From the NCBI GenBank assembly GCA_035274425.1, contig DATEOC010000069.1, positions 1 to 64,000 on the forward strand: a stretch of 64,000 nt of DNA. Reading direction: 5' to 3'. The notes beneath the pieces were generated by a model. It had not been told where the DNA came from. It saw only the letters and a list, made by a program, of their open reading frames with translations, and ran no database searches. A program made the position numbers and the translations under genes. Shown one piece after another: positions 43,294 through 52,892 of this stretch. Source of the stretch: JADMIH01 sp035274425 (GTDB lineage Bacteria; Chloroflexota; Chloroflexia; QHBQ01; JADMIH01). Every line of letters begins with the position of its first letter. The stretch's first letter is position 1.

Positions 43294-44391
43294 ATGAACA
43301 TCGCTCTCGCGCATGACGACCTGATACAATACGGCGGGGCTGAGCGTGTGGTGGATGTGCTACACGACATCTATCCCGCCGCGCCCCTGTATACCGCCGT
43401 GTACGCGAAGGGGCAGATGCCCGCGCATTACAGGCGGTGGAAAATCTACACGTCGTTCATGCAGAAGCTGCCTGGCATAGCGAAATTCCACCAGCTTTAC
43501 CTCCCGCTCTACCCTACTGCCTTCGAGACGTTCGACCTTTCTAGCTACGACGTGGTGTTGAGCAGCAGCAGCCGCTTCGCCAAGGGAGTTATCACCGAAG
43601 CTGACGCGCTCCACGTTTGCTATTGCCATGCTCCGATGCGCTTCGCTTGGAACTACCACAGCTATATGGAGGGGGAGCGGGCTGCGAGCAAAGCGCGCTT
43701 CGTCTTGCCCCTGGTGATGAACTATGTTAGACTCTGGGACGAGGCTTCAGCCGGGCGCGTGGACGCCTATATAGCCAACTCGCGTGTCACCGCTCGCCGC
43801 ATACGCAAGCGATACAGGCGTCAGGCTACGATCATAAACCCACCCGTCAACACGAGTCTCTATACACCCAGGGCAGATGGCAGCGCGAATGATTACTTCC
43901 TGATCGTGTCGCGCCTGATACCGTACAAGCGCATAGACCTTGCGGTGGATGCCTTCAGCAAGCTGGGCCTGCCCCTGAAGATCGTGGGCAAGGGCCGCCA
44001 GGAAGCAGCGCTGCGTGCGAGAGCCGGGTCCAATGTAGAGTTCGTAGGCTCGGTATCGGACGAGAAGTTGAAGGCTCTGTATGCCGGGTGCAAAGCGTTC
44101 ATCTTCCCAGGGGAGGAGGACTTCGGCATATCGCCCCTGGAGGCGCAGGCGTCAGGCCGCCCGGTGATAGCGTACGGCGCGGGAGGCGCGCTCGAAACGG
44201 TCATACCGGGCGTGACCGGCGATTTCTTCACCGAGCAGACCCCGGACGCCCTGGCCGAGACCGTCATCAAGTTCAACCCGCGACTATACGACCCTATCGC
44301 CATACGCCGCCACGCCGAAGGCTTCGACACAGAGGTGTTCAAGAGGAAAATAGCTGAGTTTGTTGGACGGATGATGGACGACGGACGATAG
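43294..44391 (+). CDS. GT4-family glycosyltransferase with repeat-derived C-terminus
   Basis: 365 aa from ATG 43294 (a TTG at 43285 lies in a repeat). GT-B fold: N-terminal IALAHDDLIQYGGAERVVDVL, acceptor-side HAPMRFAWNYHSYM, and C-terminal FLIVSRLIPYKRIDLAVDAF, VGKGRQEAALR, PGEEDFGISPLEAQASGRPVIAYG with the EX7E motif. Likely a mannosyl- or similar transferase in exopolysaccharide assembly, at the head of the cps-like cluster. The final residues GRMMDDGR and the stop come from GGACGACGGACGATAG repeat DNA. Confidence 0.9.
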   Translation: MNIALAHDDLIQYGGAERVVDVLHDIYPAAPLYTAVYAKGQMPAHYRRWKIYTSFMQKLPGIAKFHQLYLPLYPTAFETFDLSSYDVVLSSSSRFAKGVITEADALHVCYCHAPMRFAWNYHSYMEGERAASKARFVLPLVMNYVRLWDEASAGRVDAYIANSRVTARRIRKRYRRQATIINPPVNTSLYTPRADGSANDYFLIVSRLIPYKRIDLAVDAFSKLGLPLKIVGKGRQEAALRARAGSNVEFVGSVSDEKLKALYAGCKAFIFPGEEDFGISPLEAQASGRPVIAYGAGGALETVIPGVTGDFFTEQTPDALAETVIKFNPRLYDPIAIRRHAEGFDTEVFKRKIAEFVGRMMDDGR

Positions 44392-44511
44392 ACGATAGAC
44401 GATAGAGTGTGCACTTCCATAAAATAATCTCTGCGACCTCTGCGTCTCTGCGGTGAAATTACTTTCCGTCGTCCGTCGTCCGTCGTCTGTCGTCCATCAA
44501 AAAGGAGCACC

Positions 44512-45252
44512 ATGGAGTTACGGCAATACTGGAACGTCATAATAAGAAGGAAATGGTTGGTACTGGCTATCGCGCTGCTGGCTACACTCTTCAGCGCCTT
44601 TTCGTTCTTCACCTCAACCAGACAATACAAGGCTGAGACCATCTTTACTGTCAGGCAGCAGAATACCCCTACCGATCCAACGAAGATTTTTACGTTCAAC
44701 GACTACTACAACTGGATCGCCTCAGAATACCTTGTTGACGACTACACGCAGATTGTAGAGAGCGATGCGTTCGGGCAGAGCGTGCTTGACACCATCAAAA
44801 AAGAGGTGACCGCGGGCAACATCGTGGTCAGCGACACCACGAAGCTCCTGGCCGAAGTCGACATGATGAGGCCCAAGAACATTAGCGACGTCGTAGGCGC
44901 GGAGCGCCGCCACAGGGAGTTGCGCGTATTTGCTGAGACTTCCAACAGGGACCTTACCAGGGCCATATTGGAGGCGTCAAGCATCGTGCTTACTGAGGGC
45001 CTGATGAAGTTCTATCGAGGCGAGAATACCGACAGGCCACTCATCGCGCAGATAAACACCGTCACTTATGACGATATGACCTCAAGCGTCTCTAAGGACA
45101 TTACCAACGCGCTACTCCGCGTAATCCTGGGCCTGGTAGCCGCCCTCGCTATAGCCTTCCTCCTTGAATACCTGGATAACAGCGTCCGAGACGAAAGGGA
45201 CGCTCGTAAGGTGCTAGACCTCCCTGTGATTGGGGCGATACCGAGGACGTAG
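44512..45252 (+). CDS. Wzz/GNVR-like chain-length determinant protein, first
   Basis: 246 aa. Two TM helices flank an extracytoplasmic domain: N-terminal RRKWLVLAIALLATLFSAFSFF and C-terminal LLRVILGLVAALAIAFLLEYL. The C-terminus DERDARKVLDLPVIGAIPR is the tail that contacts the tyrosine kinase in two-component Wzc systems. Ribosome site AAAGGAG. Works with the BY-kinase at 46584. Confidence 0.88.
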   Translation: MELRQYWNVIIRRKWLVLAIALLATLFSAFSFFTSTRQYKAETIFTVRQQNTPTDPTKIFTFNDYYNWIASEYLVDDYTQIVESDAFGQSVLDTIKKEVTAGNIVVSDTTKLLAEVDMMRPKNISDVVGAERRHRELRVFAETSNRDLTRAILEASSIVLTEGLMKFYRGENTDRPLIAQINTVTYDDMTSSVSKDITNALLRVILGLVAALAIAFLLEYLDNSVRDERDARKVLDLPVIGAIPRT

Positions 45253-45357
45253 TTCAAGGTTCAAGGTTCAAGGTTCGAGATTCGAGGTTCGAGGAGTGCT
45301 CGAATACACGAGGTGGAACTTGACTATGATTATGAAGAGTCCGACTAGGGAGAGCAG

Positions 45358-45780
45358 ATGACAAGTGCCCGGCAGTTTGAGGAACTTGAAGTCTGGAAGA
45401 AGGCACGATTAGTTACAAGAGAGATACATGCTGTAAGCTCGAAGGGAGCATTTTCACGAAACTTTGGCCTTTGTGACCAAATTCAGCGGGCGGCTGTATC
45501 TGTAATGTCCAACATTGCAGAAGGATTTGAGCGCGAAGGCAACAAAGAGTTTCGACAGTTCCTTGCATTAGCAAAAGGCTCCGCAGGTGAAGTTCGCTCC
45601 CAGCTATATGTTGCACTGGACGCGGGTTTCCTTCAACAAAGTGAGTTTCAGCAGCTATATAACTCTGTAATCGAATTGAGCCGTCTCATAGCAGGTTTGA
45701 TGCGCTACCTCAATGCCTCTGATTACAAAGGAAACAAGTTTAAGGAAGCCCCAGGTCCAGAGTACCACACAGAAGGTTAA
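45358..45780 (+). CDS. Four-helix bundle protein of the S23 / 23S rRNA intervening-sequence family
   Basis: 140 aa. FEELEVWKKARLVTREIHAV, FGLCDQIQRAAVSVMSNIAEGFERE and EFRQFLALAKGSAGEVRSQL are the family hallmarks. The family was named from proteins encoded in 23S rRNA intervening sequences, but most members, as here, are stand-alone genes. It interrupts two Wzz-like genes and is AT-richer, so it is probably an insertion into the exopolysaccharide operon. Flanked by TTGAACC-type repeats. Confidence 0.9.
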   Translation: MTSARQFEELEVWKKARLVTREIHAVSSKGAFSRNFGLCDQIQRAAVSVMSNIAEGFEREGNKEFRQFLALAKGSAGEVRSQLYVALDAGFLQQSEFQQLYNSVIELSRLIAGLMRYLNASDYKGNKFKEAPGPEYHTEG

Positions 45781-45839
45781 GATAATCAGCTAGAGAGTCT
45801 TGAACCCTGAACCTTGAACCTTGAACTTTGAACAAACAC

Positions 45840-46538
45840 ATGCAACTCGACCTCAGACAAATATGGAGCGGCCTGCGTAAGCGGTGGTGGCTGGCCTTAT
45901 TGGTGATGCTGTCGGCTGCCGCTGTCGCATATCTTTACACCAATGCACAGCCGCGCATCTATCAGGCGCAGGTGACGCTTGTCGCAAAGCCTGTGCCTCC
46001 TGATAATGGTCTCATAGAGGCTATAAAGAAAACTATGAGCACCTACGCCCAGGAACTGGGGAGTAAGAGCCTCTGGGAGTCTGTGGTAGATGGAAATCTG
46101 ATGCGTACGGTGGACGTAAGTGCGCTATCCGGCCAGATAAAGGTGCAGCCACGTCCCGACCAGAACTCCCTCGTCATGACTGTGGACAACCAGGATAAAC
46201 TGCTGGCCGCGCAGATAGCCGAAGCGGTCTCGCAGGCGTTCGTGGAGCGCCAGACCGCAGAGAACCAGGCGCTCGCGAGCGGTAACAAGGTCGTGTGGGT
46301 GATAGCCCAGCCTGCCGAAGTGCCATCCCAGCCTTACCAGCCCCGCCCGCTTCTATACGCAGGCGCGGCTGCCCTCTTTGGTCTCATCCTCGGTCTTCTG
46401 CTGGCGATTGGACTTGAGTTGCTGGACACGACGATTAAGACCCCAGCGGATATTAAGCAGTATACGGAGCTTAACACACTGGGTATAATTCCACGCGAGA
46501 GTAAGGACGAAGGACGAAGGACGAAAGACGAAGGGTAG
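45840..46538 (+). CDS. Wzz/GNVR-like chain-length determinant protein, second
   Basis: 232 aa from ATG 45840. N-terminal TM helix (WWLALLVMLSAAAVAYLYT), extracytoplasmic domain and C-terminal TM helix (LLYAGAAALFGLILGLLLAIGLELL) after a Pro-rich AQPAEVPSQPYQPRP segment, as in polysaccharide co-polymerases. The tail ESKDEGRRTKDEG and the stop are encoded by GACGAAGGACGAAAGACGA-type repeat DNA. Confidence 0.85.
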   Translation: MQLDLRQIWSGLRKRWWLALLVMLSAAAVAYLYTNAQPRIYQAQVTLVAKPVPPDNGLIEAIKKTMSTYAQELGSKSLWESVVDGNLMRTVDVSALSGQIKVQPRPDQNSLVMTVDNQDKLLAAQIAEAVSQAFVERQTAENQALASGNKVVWVIAQPAEVPSQPYQPRPLLYAGAAALFGLILGLLLAIGLELLDTTIKTPADIKQYTELNTLGIIPRESKDEGRRTKDEG

Positions 46539-46583
46539 CATTCTCAATTACCGGTTACGAGCTACTAATTACTGGAGGGACAA

Positions 46584-47288
46584 TTGGCAAGACAAGTCAA
46601 AACTAAGGATGAGAGCAGCGCGGGCCTGGTGGCCCTTACTGAGCCGAGGTCGGCGGCGGCGGAAGCCTTTCGCGCCTTGCGGACTAATATACAGTTCGCC
46701 AGCCCCGATAAGCCTGTGCATACGATACTGGCGACCTCTACCAGCCCAGATGACGGCAAGTCAACCACCATCGCCAACCTTGCTATTACGTTCGCAGCTG
46801 CCGGCTCGCCTACGATATTGGTAGACGCCGATTTGCGCCGCCCCCACCTCCATAAGCTCTTCGGTCTCTCCAACGAGTCGGGCCTTACCACGCTCGTGGC
46901 AGAAATGGCGCGCAAGGAGGGGGGCCAGAACGTCGACCTCCCCTTGCAGGATACGGAAGTGCCCAATCTGAAGCTGCTGACGAGCGGCCCCGCGCCGCCT
47001 AACCCCGCCGAGATACTCTCCTCTCAGCGCATGGCCGATATACTAGCCCTCCTCCGCAACAAAGCTGAGTACATACTGATAGATACCCCTCCCGTGATCG
47101 CCGTAACGGATGCCGCCGTGCTCGCTCCCCGCGTAGATGGGGTATTCCTGGTAGTGAATGCAGGCAAGACGCGGCGCGACCTTGCCGCCAAAGCACGCGA
47201 CATCCTCCGCCAGGTAAACGCCAATCTCCTCGGCGTAGTGCTGAACAACGCCAAGCTCGATAAGAGCGCCTACGAATACTATGGATAG
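46584..47288 (+). CDS. BY-kinase (CpsD/CapB-like tyrosine kinase)
   Basis: 234 aa from TTG 46584 with GGAGGG upstream. Walker A TSPDDGKSTTIANLA, Walker A' ILVDADLRRP and Walker B EYILIDTPPV are the three signatures of bacterial tyrosine kinases. The C-terminal tyrosine cluster is short (AYEYYG). It lacks the membrane part, which the Wzz-like partners provide. Regulates polymer length and export by phosphorylation cycles with the PHP phosphatase downstream. Confidence 0.93.
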   Translation: MARQVKTKDESSAGLVALTEPRSAAAEAFRALRTNIQFASPDKPVHTILATSTSPDDGKSTTIANLAITFAAAGSPTILVDADLRRPHLHKLFGLSNESGLTTLVAEMARKEGGQNVDLPLQDTEVPNLKLLTSGPAPPNPAEILSSQRMADILALLRNKAEYILIDTPPVIAVTDAAVLAPRVDGVFLVVNAGKTRRDLAAKARDILRQVNANLLGVVLNNAKLDKSAYEYYG

Positions 47289-47344
47289 GGGTCGGGGGTC
47301 GGGGGTCAGTAGAATATGATCCCTGACCCCCGACCCCCGACCCC
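47288..47344. repeat. G/C hairpin with 22-bp perfect arms between kinase and phosphatase genes
   Basis: GGGGTC-type repeats (47288-47309) face their complement (47323-47344) across a 13-nt loop. The loop contains the ATG (47316) used for the longest phosphatase frame. The fold would hide that start, or act as an attenuator between the two cistrons. Confidence 0.8.
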
Positions 47345-48128
47345 CAAAGTGATAGACATCCACACCCACATCATCCCCGACCTCGACGATGGGCCGCCCT
47401 ATATGCAGACATCGGTTGGCATGGGACGTGTGGCGGCTGAGGAGGGGATAGAGGCTATCATTTCCACGTCGCACAGCGAAGAAGCCTCTTATTTAGGGCT
47501 TCAGGCTATGCAGGCGCGCTTGGAGGCTGTGCGGGAGGCGTGGACCGCGGCAGGGTTGAGCATACGTCTTGAGATGGGGGTGGAGATTTTCTTGCGGCCT
47601 GACACGCCCGCTGCTCTCAAGTCGGGTGCGTTATGGCCTCTGGCTGGAAGCCGGTACGTGTTGGTCGAAACTCCTTACCAACCCTGGCCCACCTATGCCG
47701 ACCAGACATTATTCAACCTGCAACTGGCTGGCTACACACCTATCCTCGCCCACCCGGAGCGCTATATCCCCATCCAGAACGACCCCAGCCGCATGTATGC
47801 TCTTGTGGAGAGGGGCGTGCTGGCGCAGGTGACGGCAGCCGCGCTCCTGGGTGAGCATGGGCCTGCATCGAGGCGGTGCGCTGAGACGCTGGTGCGGCAC
47901 AACCTGGCTCATTTCCTCGCATCGGACGCACACGGGCTGACGATGCGGAAGCGCATGCCTCAATTGCGCGAAGCATTGAGGGTTGCTGAAGGATTGGTAG
48001 GGGAGGAGGCTGCCCGTGCGTTGGTGCAGGATAACCCCGCGAATATCCTTGCGAACACGCCTCTCGAAGTATCCCCTGAAAGAGTGAGTGGGAAGAAGTG
48101 GTCTTTAGGGAGTCTGTTCCGAAGTTGA
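47316..48128 (+). CDS. PHP-domain tyrosine phosphatase (CpsB/CapC-like)
   Basis: 270 aa as annotated. The N-terminal DIHTHIIPDLDDGP and later STSH, PILAHPERY and ASDAH are the metal-binding motifs of the PHP phosphatases that dephosphorylate BY-kinases. The first 11 residues (MIPDPRPPTPK) are encoded by GACCCCC repeats; GTG at 47349 is an alternative start just before the first motif. No clear ribosome site for either. Confidence 0.9.
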   Translation: MIPDPRPPTPKVIDIHTHIIPDLDDGPPYMQTSVGMGRVAAEEGIEAIISTSHSEEASYLGLQAMQARLEAVREAWTAAGLSIRLEMGVEIFLRPDTPAALKSGALWPLAGSRYVLVETPYQPWPTYADQTLFNLQLAGYTPILAHPERYIPIQNDPSRMYALVERGVLAQVTAAALLGEHGPASRRCAETLVRHNLAHFLASDAHGLTMRKRMPQLREALRVAEGLVGEEAARALVQDNPANILANTPLEVSPERVSGKKWSLGSLFRS

Positions 48129-48144
48129 TTGGGAAATGAGATGT

Positions 48145-48197
48145 TTCTTTTCTCACCAAAATGAGCGCCTCTGGCGCTCATTTTGGTGAGAAAAGAA
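48145..48197. terminator. Perfect hairpin with 25-bp arms, bidirectional terminator
   Basis: Arms 48145-48169 and 48173-48197 are exactly complementary with loop TCT. The core CAAAATGAGCGCC is shared with the palindrome at 9538-9585; where that one has ATC/GAT this one has ACC/GGT, a compensated T-A to C-G change. Lies between convergent genes, with U-rich tails on both strands. Confidence 0.87.
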
Positions 48198-48207
48198 TTG
48201 TGGTTTG

Positions 48208-50340
48208 CTATGGTCCCTCTTGCATGCTCAGGTTGTAGTCTGCTTTCAGTAGCGTATGGGGCGTTTCGCCCGCGACGATAAGCATCGCATTCTCGTAGGT
48301 TGTGCCGAGGCCGTCTATCGTGAAGCTCACGTCGCCCGACGGGCCGACCTCTACAGGCTGTATCTTGAAGCCATCCTTCTTGAGCTTCACGGCGGCCAGG
48401 TAGAATCGCTGGGGGAGGGCGTTGTGGATGCGTGCGAAGCCGCTGCTCTGCCAACCGGTGTCGCTCTCGGCGTCGTCGGCGTAGGCAAGCTCCGGTATGG
48501 AGATGTCGTCTACGGCGAACCCCTGCGCGTTGTAGCCGTCATCGGTGATGTACTCGAAGCGGAGCATCACTTCTTTGCCCGCGTACTCTCCCAGGTCTAT
48601 GCTTTCCTTCAGCCAGCCATCAGCATTGGCACCTGATTGCTCCTTGCTCTTGCCCGTGAAGCCATTACCCTGGTTGGTGCCGTTAGGGTTGTCGGTAGTG
48701 GTGTACTTACCCTTGAGGCTCTCCCAGGTCGCGCCACCATCTGTGGAAGCTTCTACGTAGGCGAAGTCGAAGGTCTTCTCGATGTCGAACCACGTGTAGA
48801 AGTTCAGGGTGGCTGCTTGCAGATTCCGGAGATCGAACGCCCGCATCATGTCCATATTGCTCACATCGCCCCGGTTGCTCCACCAGATCGAGGAGCCACT
48901 ATGAGCCGGGGCGTCTATCACGCGTATTTCGGACTCGCCGGTGAAGTGAACATTCAACGAGCTGCCGCTGCCTGGCGCGCTCAATTCTATATAGTCGGTC
49001 CCGAACTGCGACACCGTGCCCTTGTAATTCCTCGGATAACCGCTCACCCTGATGTGTGGTGATACGCTCACTTCGCGGTCGGGGTAGTCGAGTCCCTGCC
49101 TCGCGGCATCTTCCTGCCCATCCAGGAGGTTCGCCACCGTCCATCGCTCGAACACGTCCTTGAACTTCTCCTCCTTGCCGAGGGTCTTTAGGGCGTTGTC
49201 AATCGCATGAGTGCCCGTGCCTGGGGATGCTACGATGTCCTTGAGTATTTCTTTGCCGCCGAAGTGCGCCCGTATGTAATCGAGGAAGAGGAAGGCCGCG
49301 CCGTAGTGGGGAGCCGACGCGTTGGGCGTGGACTCCCAGGCGTTGAGTTGTATGTCGGCGTCGGTCATGAAATCGTAATCTACACCTACCTCCTCGTAGC
49401 CGTTGAGCGCGCTCGCCAGCACCGCCATCCCTTCGTTGAGCCATACGTCGTGATTGGCCTGCTCGTTCCAGTGGATCATGTGCTGGTGCTCGTGGGCGAG
49501 GGTGCTTTCGACACCGAACCAGCCGCTGCCGGTGTTGATATAGATCATCTCGCGCTCGTTGCTGAACGGGTTGATAGCGCGCGTGTACTCGTCGGCTGAT
49601 GAATAATATCCCCCGACATTTGGTATATCAGCGAAGAGCACCGTAATGCGTGGATCGTTGTCCACGCCCGGTGACCACTCGGAGCCGAAGAGCGACCTGT
49701 TGTTGGGGTATATCTCCTCATCGAAGGTGCGAGCTGCATTTTCTAATGCGGTATCGTCTATTGGTTGTCGGTCCTGGACGTACCAGTAGGCGTGGTCTGT
49801 TACCTTCTGTAAAGTGGCGGTAATCGTATAATACCTGTGCTCACTGATGTTGTTGACGTAGAAGGTGTCGGTGTGCCCCTCCTGGTAATTACCTGGCGGC
49901 TTGCCGGTAGTGTGTGGGATGGAGGTTGTGCTCTTCAGCTTCAGCCTTTGGGTGATAGAGTACAGATCGCGCTTGGCAACTTCGGTGCTATCAAGAAGAC
50001 GTAACGTGGCCTCAGCATCCGCGGAGATGGTGGCGTTTGGCGAAGGTGTGATGTCTCCTGCCCCAATGCTGGGTGACGCAACGGGGGTTACGCTTGCCGT
50101 GCTGAGACTGATGGAGGTAGGGACCGGAGTACCCACGCGAGTTGGCTGGGAGGTTATCTGCGCGATGGCGGTGGGCGTAACTGGAGGCCCTGACCGCCGC
50201 CAGCCTAACAGGTACGCCGATCCGATAACCAGCGCCGATACGCCAACTACGAGCGCAATGGTAAGAGCTATCAGCCTGGGCGTGCGGTCAGATGGTTGTG
50301 GGTTGGAACTGCTTGTTGGTTGGTAGGGTGGAAGTGACAT
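48208..50340 (-). CDS. Secreted/membrane-anchored zinc metalloprotease with C-terminal MAM-like domain
   Basis: 710 aa. N-terminal TM anchor (IALTIALVVGVSALVIGSAYLL), Ser/Thr/Pro linker, then a peptidase domain with HEHQH (283-287) and Glu in LNEGMA (~303), a gluzincin-like zinc site. C-terminal region (~430-700) is beta-rich with immune-inhibitor-A-like features (SSIWWSNRGD, DGGATWESL, VMLRFEYITDDGYNAQGFAVDDI). Likely degrades extracellular protein. Convergent with the exopolysaccharide operon. Confidence 0.85.
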   Translation of the reverse strand: MSLPPYQPTSSSNPQPSDRTPRLIALTIALVVGVSALVIGSAYLLGWRRSGPPVTPTAIAQITSQPTRVGTPVPTSISLSTASVTPVASPSIGAGDITPSPNATISADAEATLRLLDSTEVAKRDLYSITQRLKLKSTTSIPHTTGKPPGNYQEGHTDTFYVNNISEHRYYTITATLQKVTDHAYWYVQDRQPIDDTALENAARTFDEEIYPNNRSLFGSEWSPGVDNDPRITVLFADIPNVGGYYSSADEYTRAINPFSNEREMIYINTGSGWFGVESTLAHEHQHMIHWNEQANHDVWLNEGMAVLASALNGYEEVGVDYDFMTDADIQLNAWESTPNASAPHYGAAFLFLDYIRAHFGGKEILKDIVASPGTGTHAIDNALKTLGKEEKFKDVFERWTVANLLDGQEDAARQGLDYPDREVSVSPHIRVSGYPRNYKGTVSQFGTDYIELSAPGSGSSLNVHFTGESEIRVIDAPAHSGSSIWWSNRGDVSNMDMMRAFDLRNLQAATLNFYTWFDIEKTFDFAYVEASTDGGATWESLKGKYTTTDNPNGTNQGNGFTGKSKEQSGANADGWLKESIDLGEYAGKEVMLRFEYITDDGYNAQGFAVDDISIPELAYADDAESDTGWQSSGFARIHNALPQRFYLAAVKLKKDGFKIQPVEVGPSGDVSFTIDGLGTTYENAMLIVAGETPHTLLKADYNLSMQEGP

Positions 50341-50687
50341 AGTTTGTTGTTGCTCTTATGCTTGACTTGGACGACGGACGACGGACGACGGACGACGTAA
50401 TACAGTAAAAGGATAGCATATTGCGGGGTGGGTGGCGAGTTCTGCCCGATAAATGAAAGAGATGCTGGGCGCATCCAACACCTCTTTCATTTATAGATAC
50501 AGAATGGAGATACGGAAATTGGACCTTCGCTTGCGGGATATACGCCCAGTAGGGGCACGGCGCGCCGTGCCCCATACGTATCAAGATACAGATTTCATTC
50601 CTGCTACAGGCTGCGATCAGCGCCTCAATCGGCGCGCCCAGCCAAACTTTTATTTCCTCTTTCGGGGCTTATAGGGGGGTCAAAGGC
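50341..50687. other. Gene-free region with three repeat/hairpin elements
   Basis: It contains four copies of GGACGAC (50369-50397); a stem ATAAATGAAAGAG/CTCTTTCATTTAT (about 50450-50493) enclosing GATGC/GCATC, which would end transcripts of the P-type ATPase; and a perfect 22-bp palindrome GGGGCACGGCG|CGCCGTGCCCC (50552-50573). No gene is recognised. Confidence 0.75.
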
Positions 50688-52892
50688 TTAGCTCTTGTAC
50701 GTGAGCAGTCTCATACCATTAAGGGTTACGAGGAGGGAGACGCCCATATCGGCCAGAATCGCGCCCCACAGCGGGAGCATACCGAGGCTTGCAAGAATGA
50801 GGGCGATTGCTTTCGTCGCCAGCGATATGCCTATATTCGCTTTGATAACGCCCAACGCCTTGCGCGATAGGGTTATCGCGTAGGGGAGGCGCGAGAGGTC
50901 GTCGCTCATCAGGGCGACCTCGGCGACTTCCAGGGCGGCGTCGGTGCCCGCGATGCCCATGGCGATGCCCACGTCGGCGGTGGCGAGCGCGGGTGCGTCG
51001 TTCACACCGTCGCCTACCATCGCGATAGGTCCATATTCCGTCGCGATGCGCCGCACTGCTTCTACTTTCTCGGCAGGCAGAAGCTCGGCGTGGCAGCTAT
51101 CTACGTTGAGCTGGCGCGCTATCGCCTCAGCCGTTCGGCGGTTGTCGCCCGTGAGCATAGCTATATGCCTGATACCTGACCGGCGTAGCTCCTCAATCGC
51201 GGCCTGGGCCCGGGGCTTGGGACTGTCGGCAAGGGCTATAATACCCTGCACGCCATCAGCGGTCCCTACCAGCACCGCCGTATTTCCCTCCTCATTGAGA
51301 GCGTCGAGCGTGGGAGCCATGCCGTTTAGCTCTATACCCTCGTCCCTGAAGAGGCGCGGACTGCCTACATAGACTGTCTCTCCGCCAACGTCTGCGCGCG
51401 CCCCCAGGCCGGGCAAAGCGGTGAAGTTGGTCGCCTCGAGTGCAGATGGGTCCTTGCGAAGATCACGCGCCGCGTGTACGATGGCTCTCGCCAGGGGGTG
51501 CTCTGAACGGGATTCGGCTGTGGCAGCCAGCGTGAGCAATCTATCCTCGTTGCCGTCGGCGGCGCGAACGGCGACTACCTGCGGGCGACCCTCGGTGAGA
51601 GTGCTGGTCTTGTCGAAAGCGATAACACGTACCTTGCCCAGCGCCTCTAACGCCTCGCCGCCTTTGATGAGGACCCCATGCCTGGTGGCGGCTCCAATTG
51701 CTGAGACGATGCTGACAGGAGTAGAGATGACCAGGGCGCACGGGCACGCTACTACCAGCAGCACCAGTGCGCGGTAGCCCCATTCGGCGAAGGGCTGTGC
51801 CAGTATGAGCGGGGGTATCAATGCCACGAGGGCAGCGCCCGCGATGACCAGTGGCGTGTAAATAGCTGAGAAGCGGTCCACGAACTGCTGGGAGGGCGCT
51901 CGGCGGGCCTGGGCCTCCTCGACCATGCCGATGATGCGGGCAAGGGTGGTGTCATTAGCGGCGCTCGTGCTTCGGATAGTAAGCGCGCCCGGCCCGTTGA
52001 TGGTCCCGGCGAAGATTTGCGATCCAGGCTCTACGTCAACCGGCACGCTCTCGCCCGTTATGGGCGACTGGTCAATCGAGGATATGCCATGCAAGACTAC
52101 GCCGTCGAGTGGGACCCGCTCGCCCGGACCCACCAGCACGGTCTCGCCTGGCAGCACTTCCTCTACGGAGACGCGCACCTCGCGCATGATGGGTAAGCTC
52201 GTGTTATTATCGGCGCGGCGCACCAGTGCGGTGTCGGGGGAGAGGTCCATCAGAGCGCGTATCGCGCCCCGTGTTTTCTGGAGAGTATATGCTTGCAGGG
52301 TGCCGCCAAAGGCGAAGAGGAGGACTACCGTAGCAGCTTCGGCCCAGTCGCCAAGCGCAGCCGCGCCTATAGCCGCCACCGACATGAGCAGGTTCATATC
52401 GGCCCGCCCGACCCGTAATGCGAGCAGACCCGCTCTCGCGAAGCCCAGCCCGCTTATCACGATTGCTGTTGCGTAGAGTGAATTGACTAACCAGGGAGCA
52501 ACTCCGAAGAATGACAGGGCGAAAGCGACAAGCACGAATAAGGTTCCTGCGGCAGTGGTTAGCACCCGGCGCTCTCGCCGCCAGAAGGGGGCTTCTTCGA
52601 CGTGGGCACGCGCCTGGAGTGGCGCTGCTCTATAACCTGCCTCGCTGACCTTGCGCTCTATGGCCGCTTCCATGCCATTACGCTTGCCGTTCGTGGGCAC
52701 TACCGACAGCCTTGCAGCGCCGAAGTTTACCCGCGCCGTGCCGACGCCGGGTAACGCGCCCACCGCCTTCTCTATAGTGCGCGCGCAATCCCCGCAGTCC
52801 ATCCCTTCGATGGTGAACTCAAGGCGGGCAGTCGATTTTGGATTTCGGGTGCCTTCTGGGCGTTTGGATTTCGGATTTTCTGTCGTAATCAT
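50688..52892 (-). CDS. P1B-type heavy-metal ATPase (Zn/Cd/Pb type) with a changed phosphorylation motif
   Basis: 734 aa. N-terminal HMA domain with GMDCGDC, transport motif ACPCALVIS in TM6, TGES (ITGESV), HP motif (SEHPLARAI) and MVGDGVNDAPAL. The HMA with CxxC, CPC and the coupled ArsR gene point to Zn/Cd/Pb export. The aspartyl-phosphate loop reads D427-K-T-S-T-L-T: Ser replaces the normally invariant Gly of DKTGT. The codon is AGC at 51605-51603 on the minus strand. No Shine-Dalgarno is evident. Confidence 0.93.
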   Translation of the reverse strand: MITTENPKSKRPEGTRNPKSTARLEFTIEGMDCGDCARTIEKAVGALPGVGTARVNFGAARLSVVPTNGKRNGMEAAIERKVSEAGYRAAPLQARAHVEEAPFWRRERRVLTTAAGTLFVLVAFALSFFGVAPWLVNSLYATAIVISGLGFARAGLLALRVGRADMNLLMSVAAIGAAALGDWAEAATVVLLFAFGGTLQAYTLQKTRGAIRALMDLSPDTALVRRADNNTSLPIMREVRVSVEEVLPGETVLVGPGERVPLDGVVLHGISSIDQSPITGESVPVDVEPGSQIFAGTINGPGALTIRSTSAANDTTLARIIGMVEEAQARRAPSQQFVDRFSAIYTPLVIAGAALVALIPPLILAQPFAEWGYRALVLLVVACPCALVISTPVSIVSAIGAATRHGVLIKGGEALEALGKVRVIAFDKTSTLTEGRPQVVAVRAADGNEDRLLTLAATAESRSEHPLARAIVHAARDLRKDPSALEATNFTALPGLGARADVGGETVYVGSPRLFRDEGIELNGMAPTLDALNEEGNTAVLVGTADGVQGIIALADSPKPRAQAAIEELRRSGIRHIAMLTGDNRRTAEAIARQLNVDSCHAELLPAEKVEAVRRIATEYGPIAMVGDGVNDAPALATADVGIAMGIAGTDAALEVAEVALMSDDLSRLPYAITLSRKALGVIKANIGISLATKAIALILASLGMLPLWGAILADMGVSLLVTLNGMRLLTYKS

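Noticed and set aside
45253..45310. tRNA-like GGTTCGA motifs
   Set aside because: The GGTTCGAGATTCGAGG run is a variant of the TTGAACC repeat family; no cloverleaf can be drawn. No tRNA or rRNA gene was found in the window.
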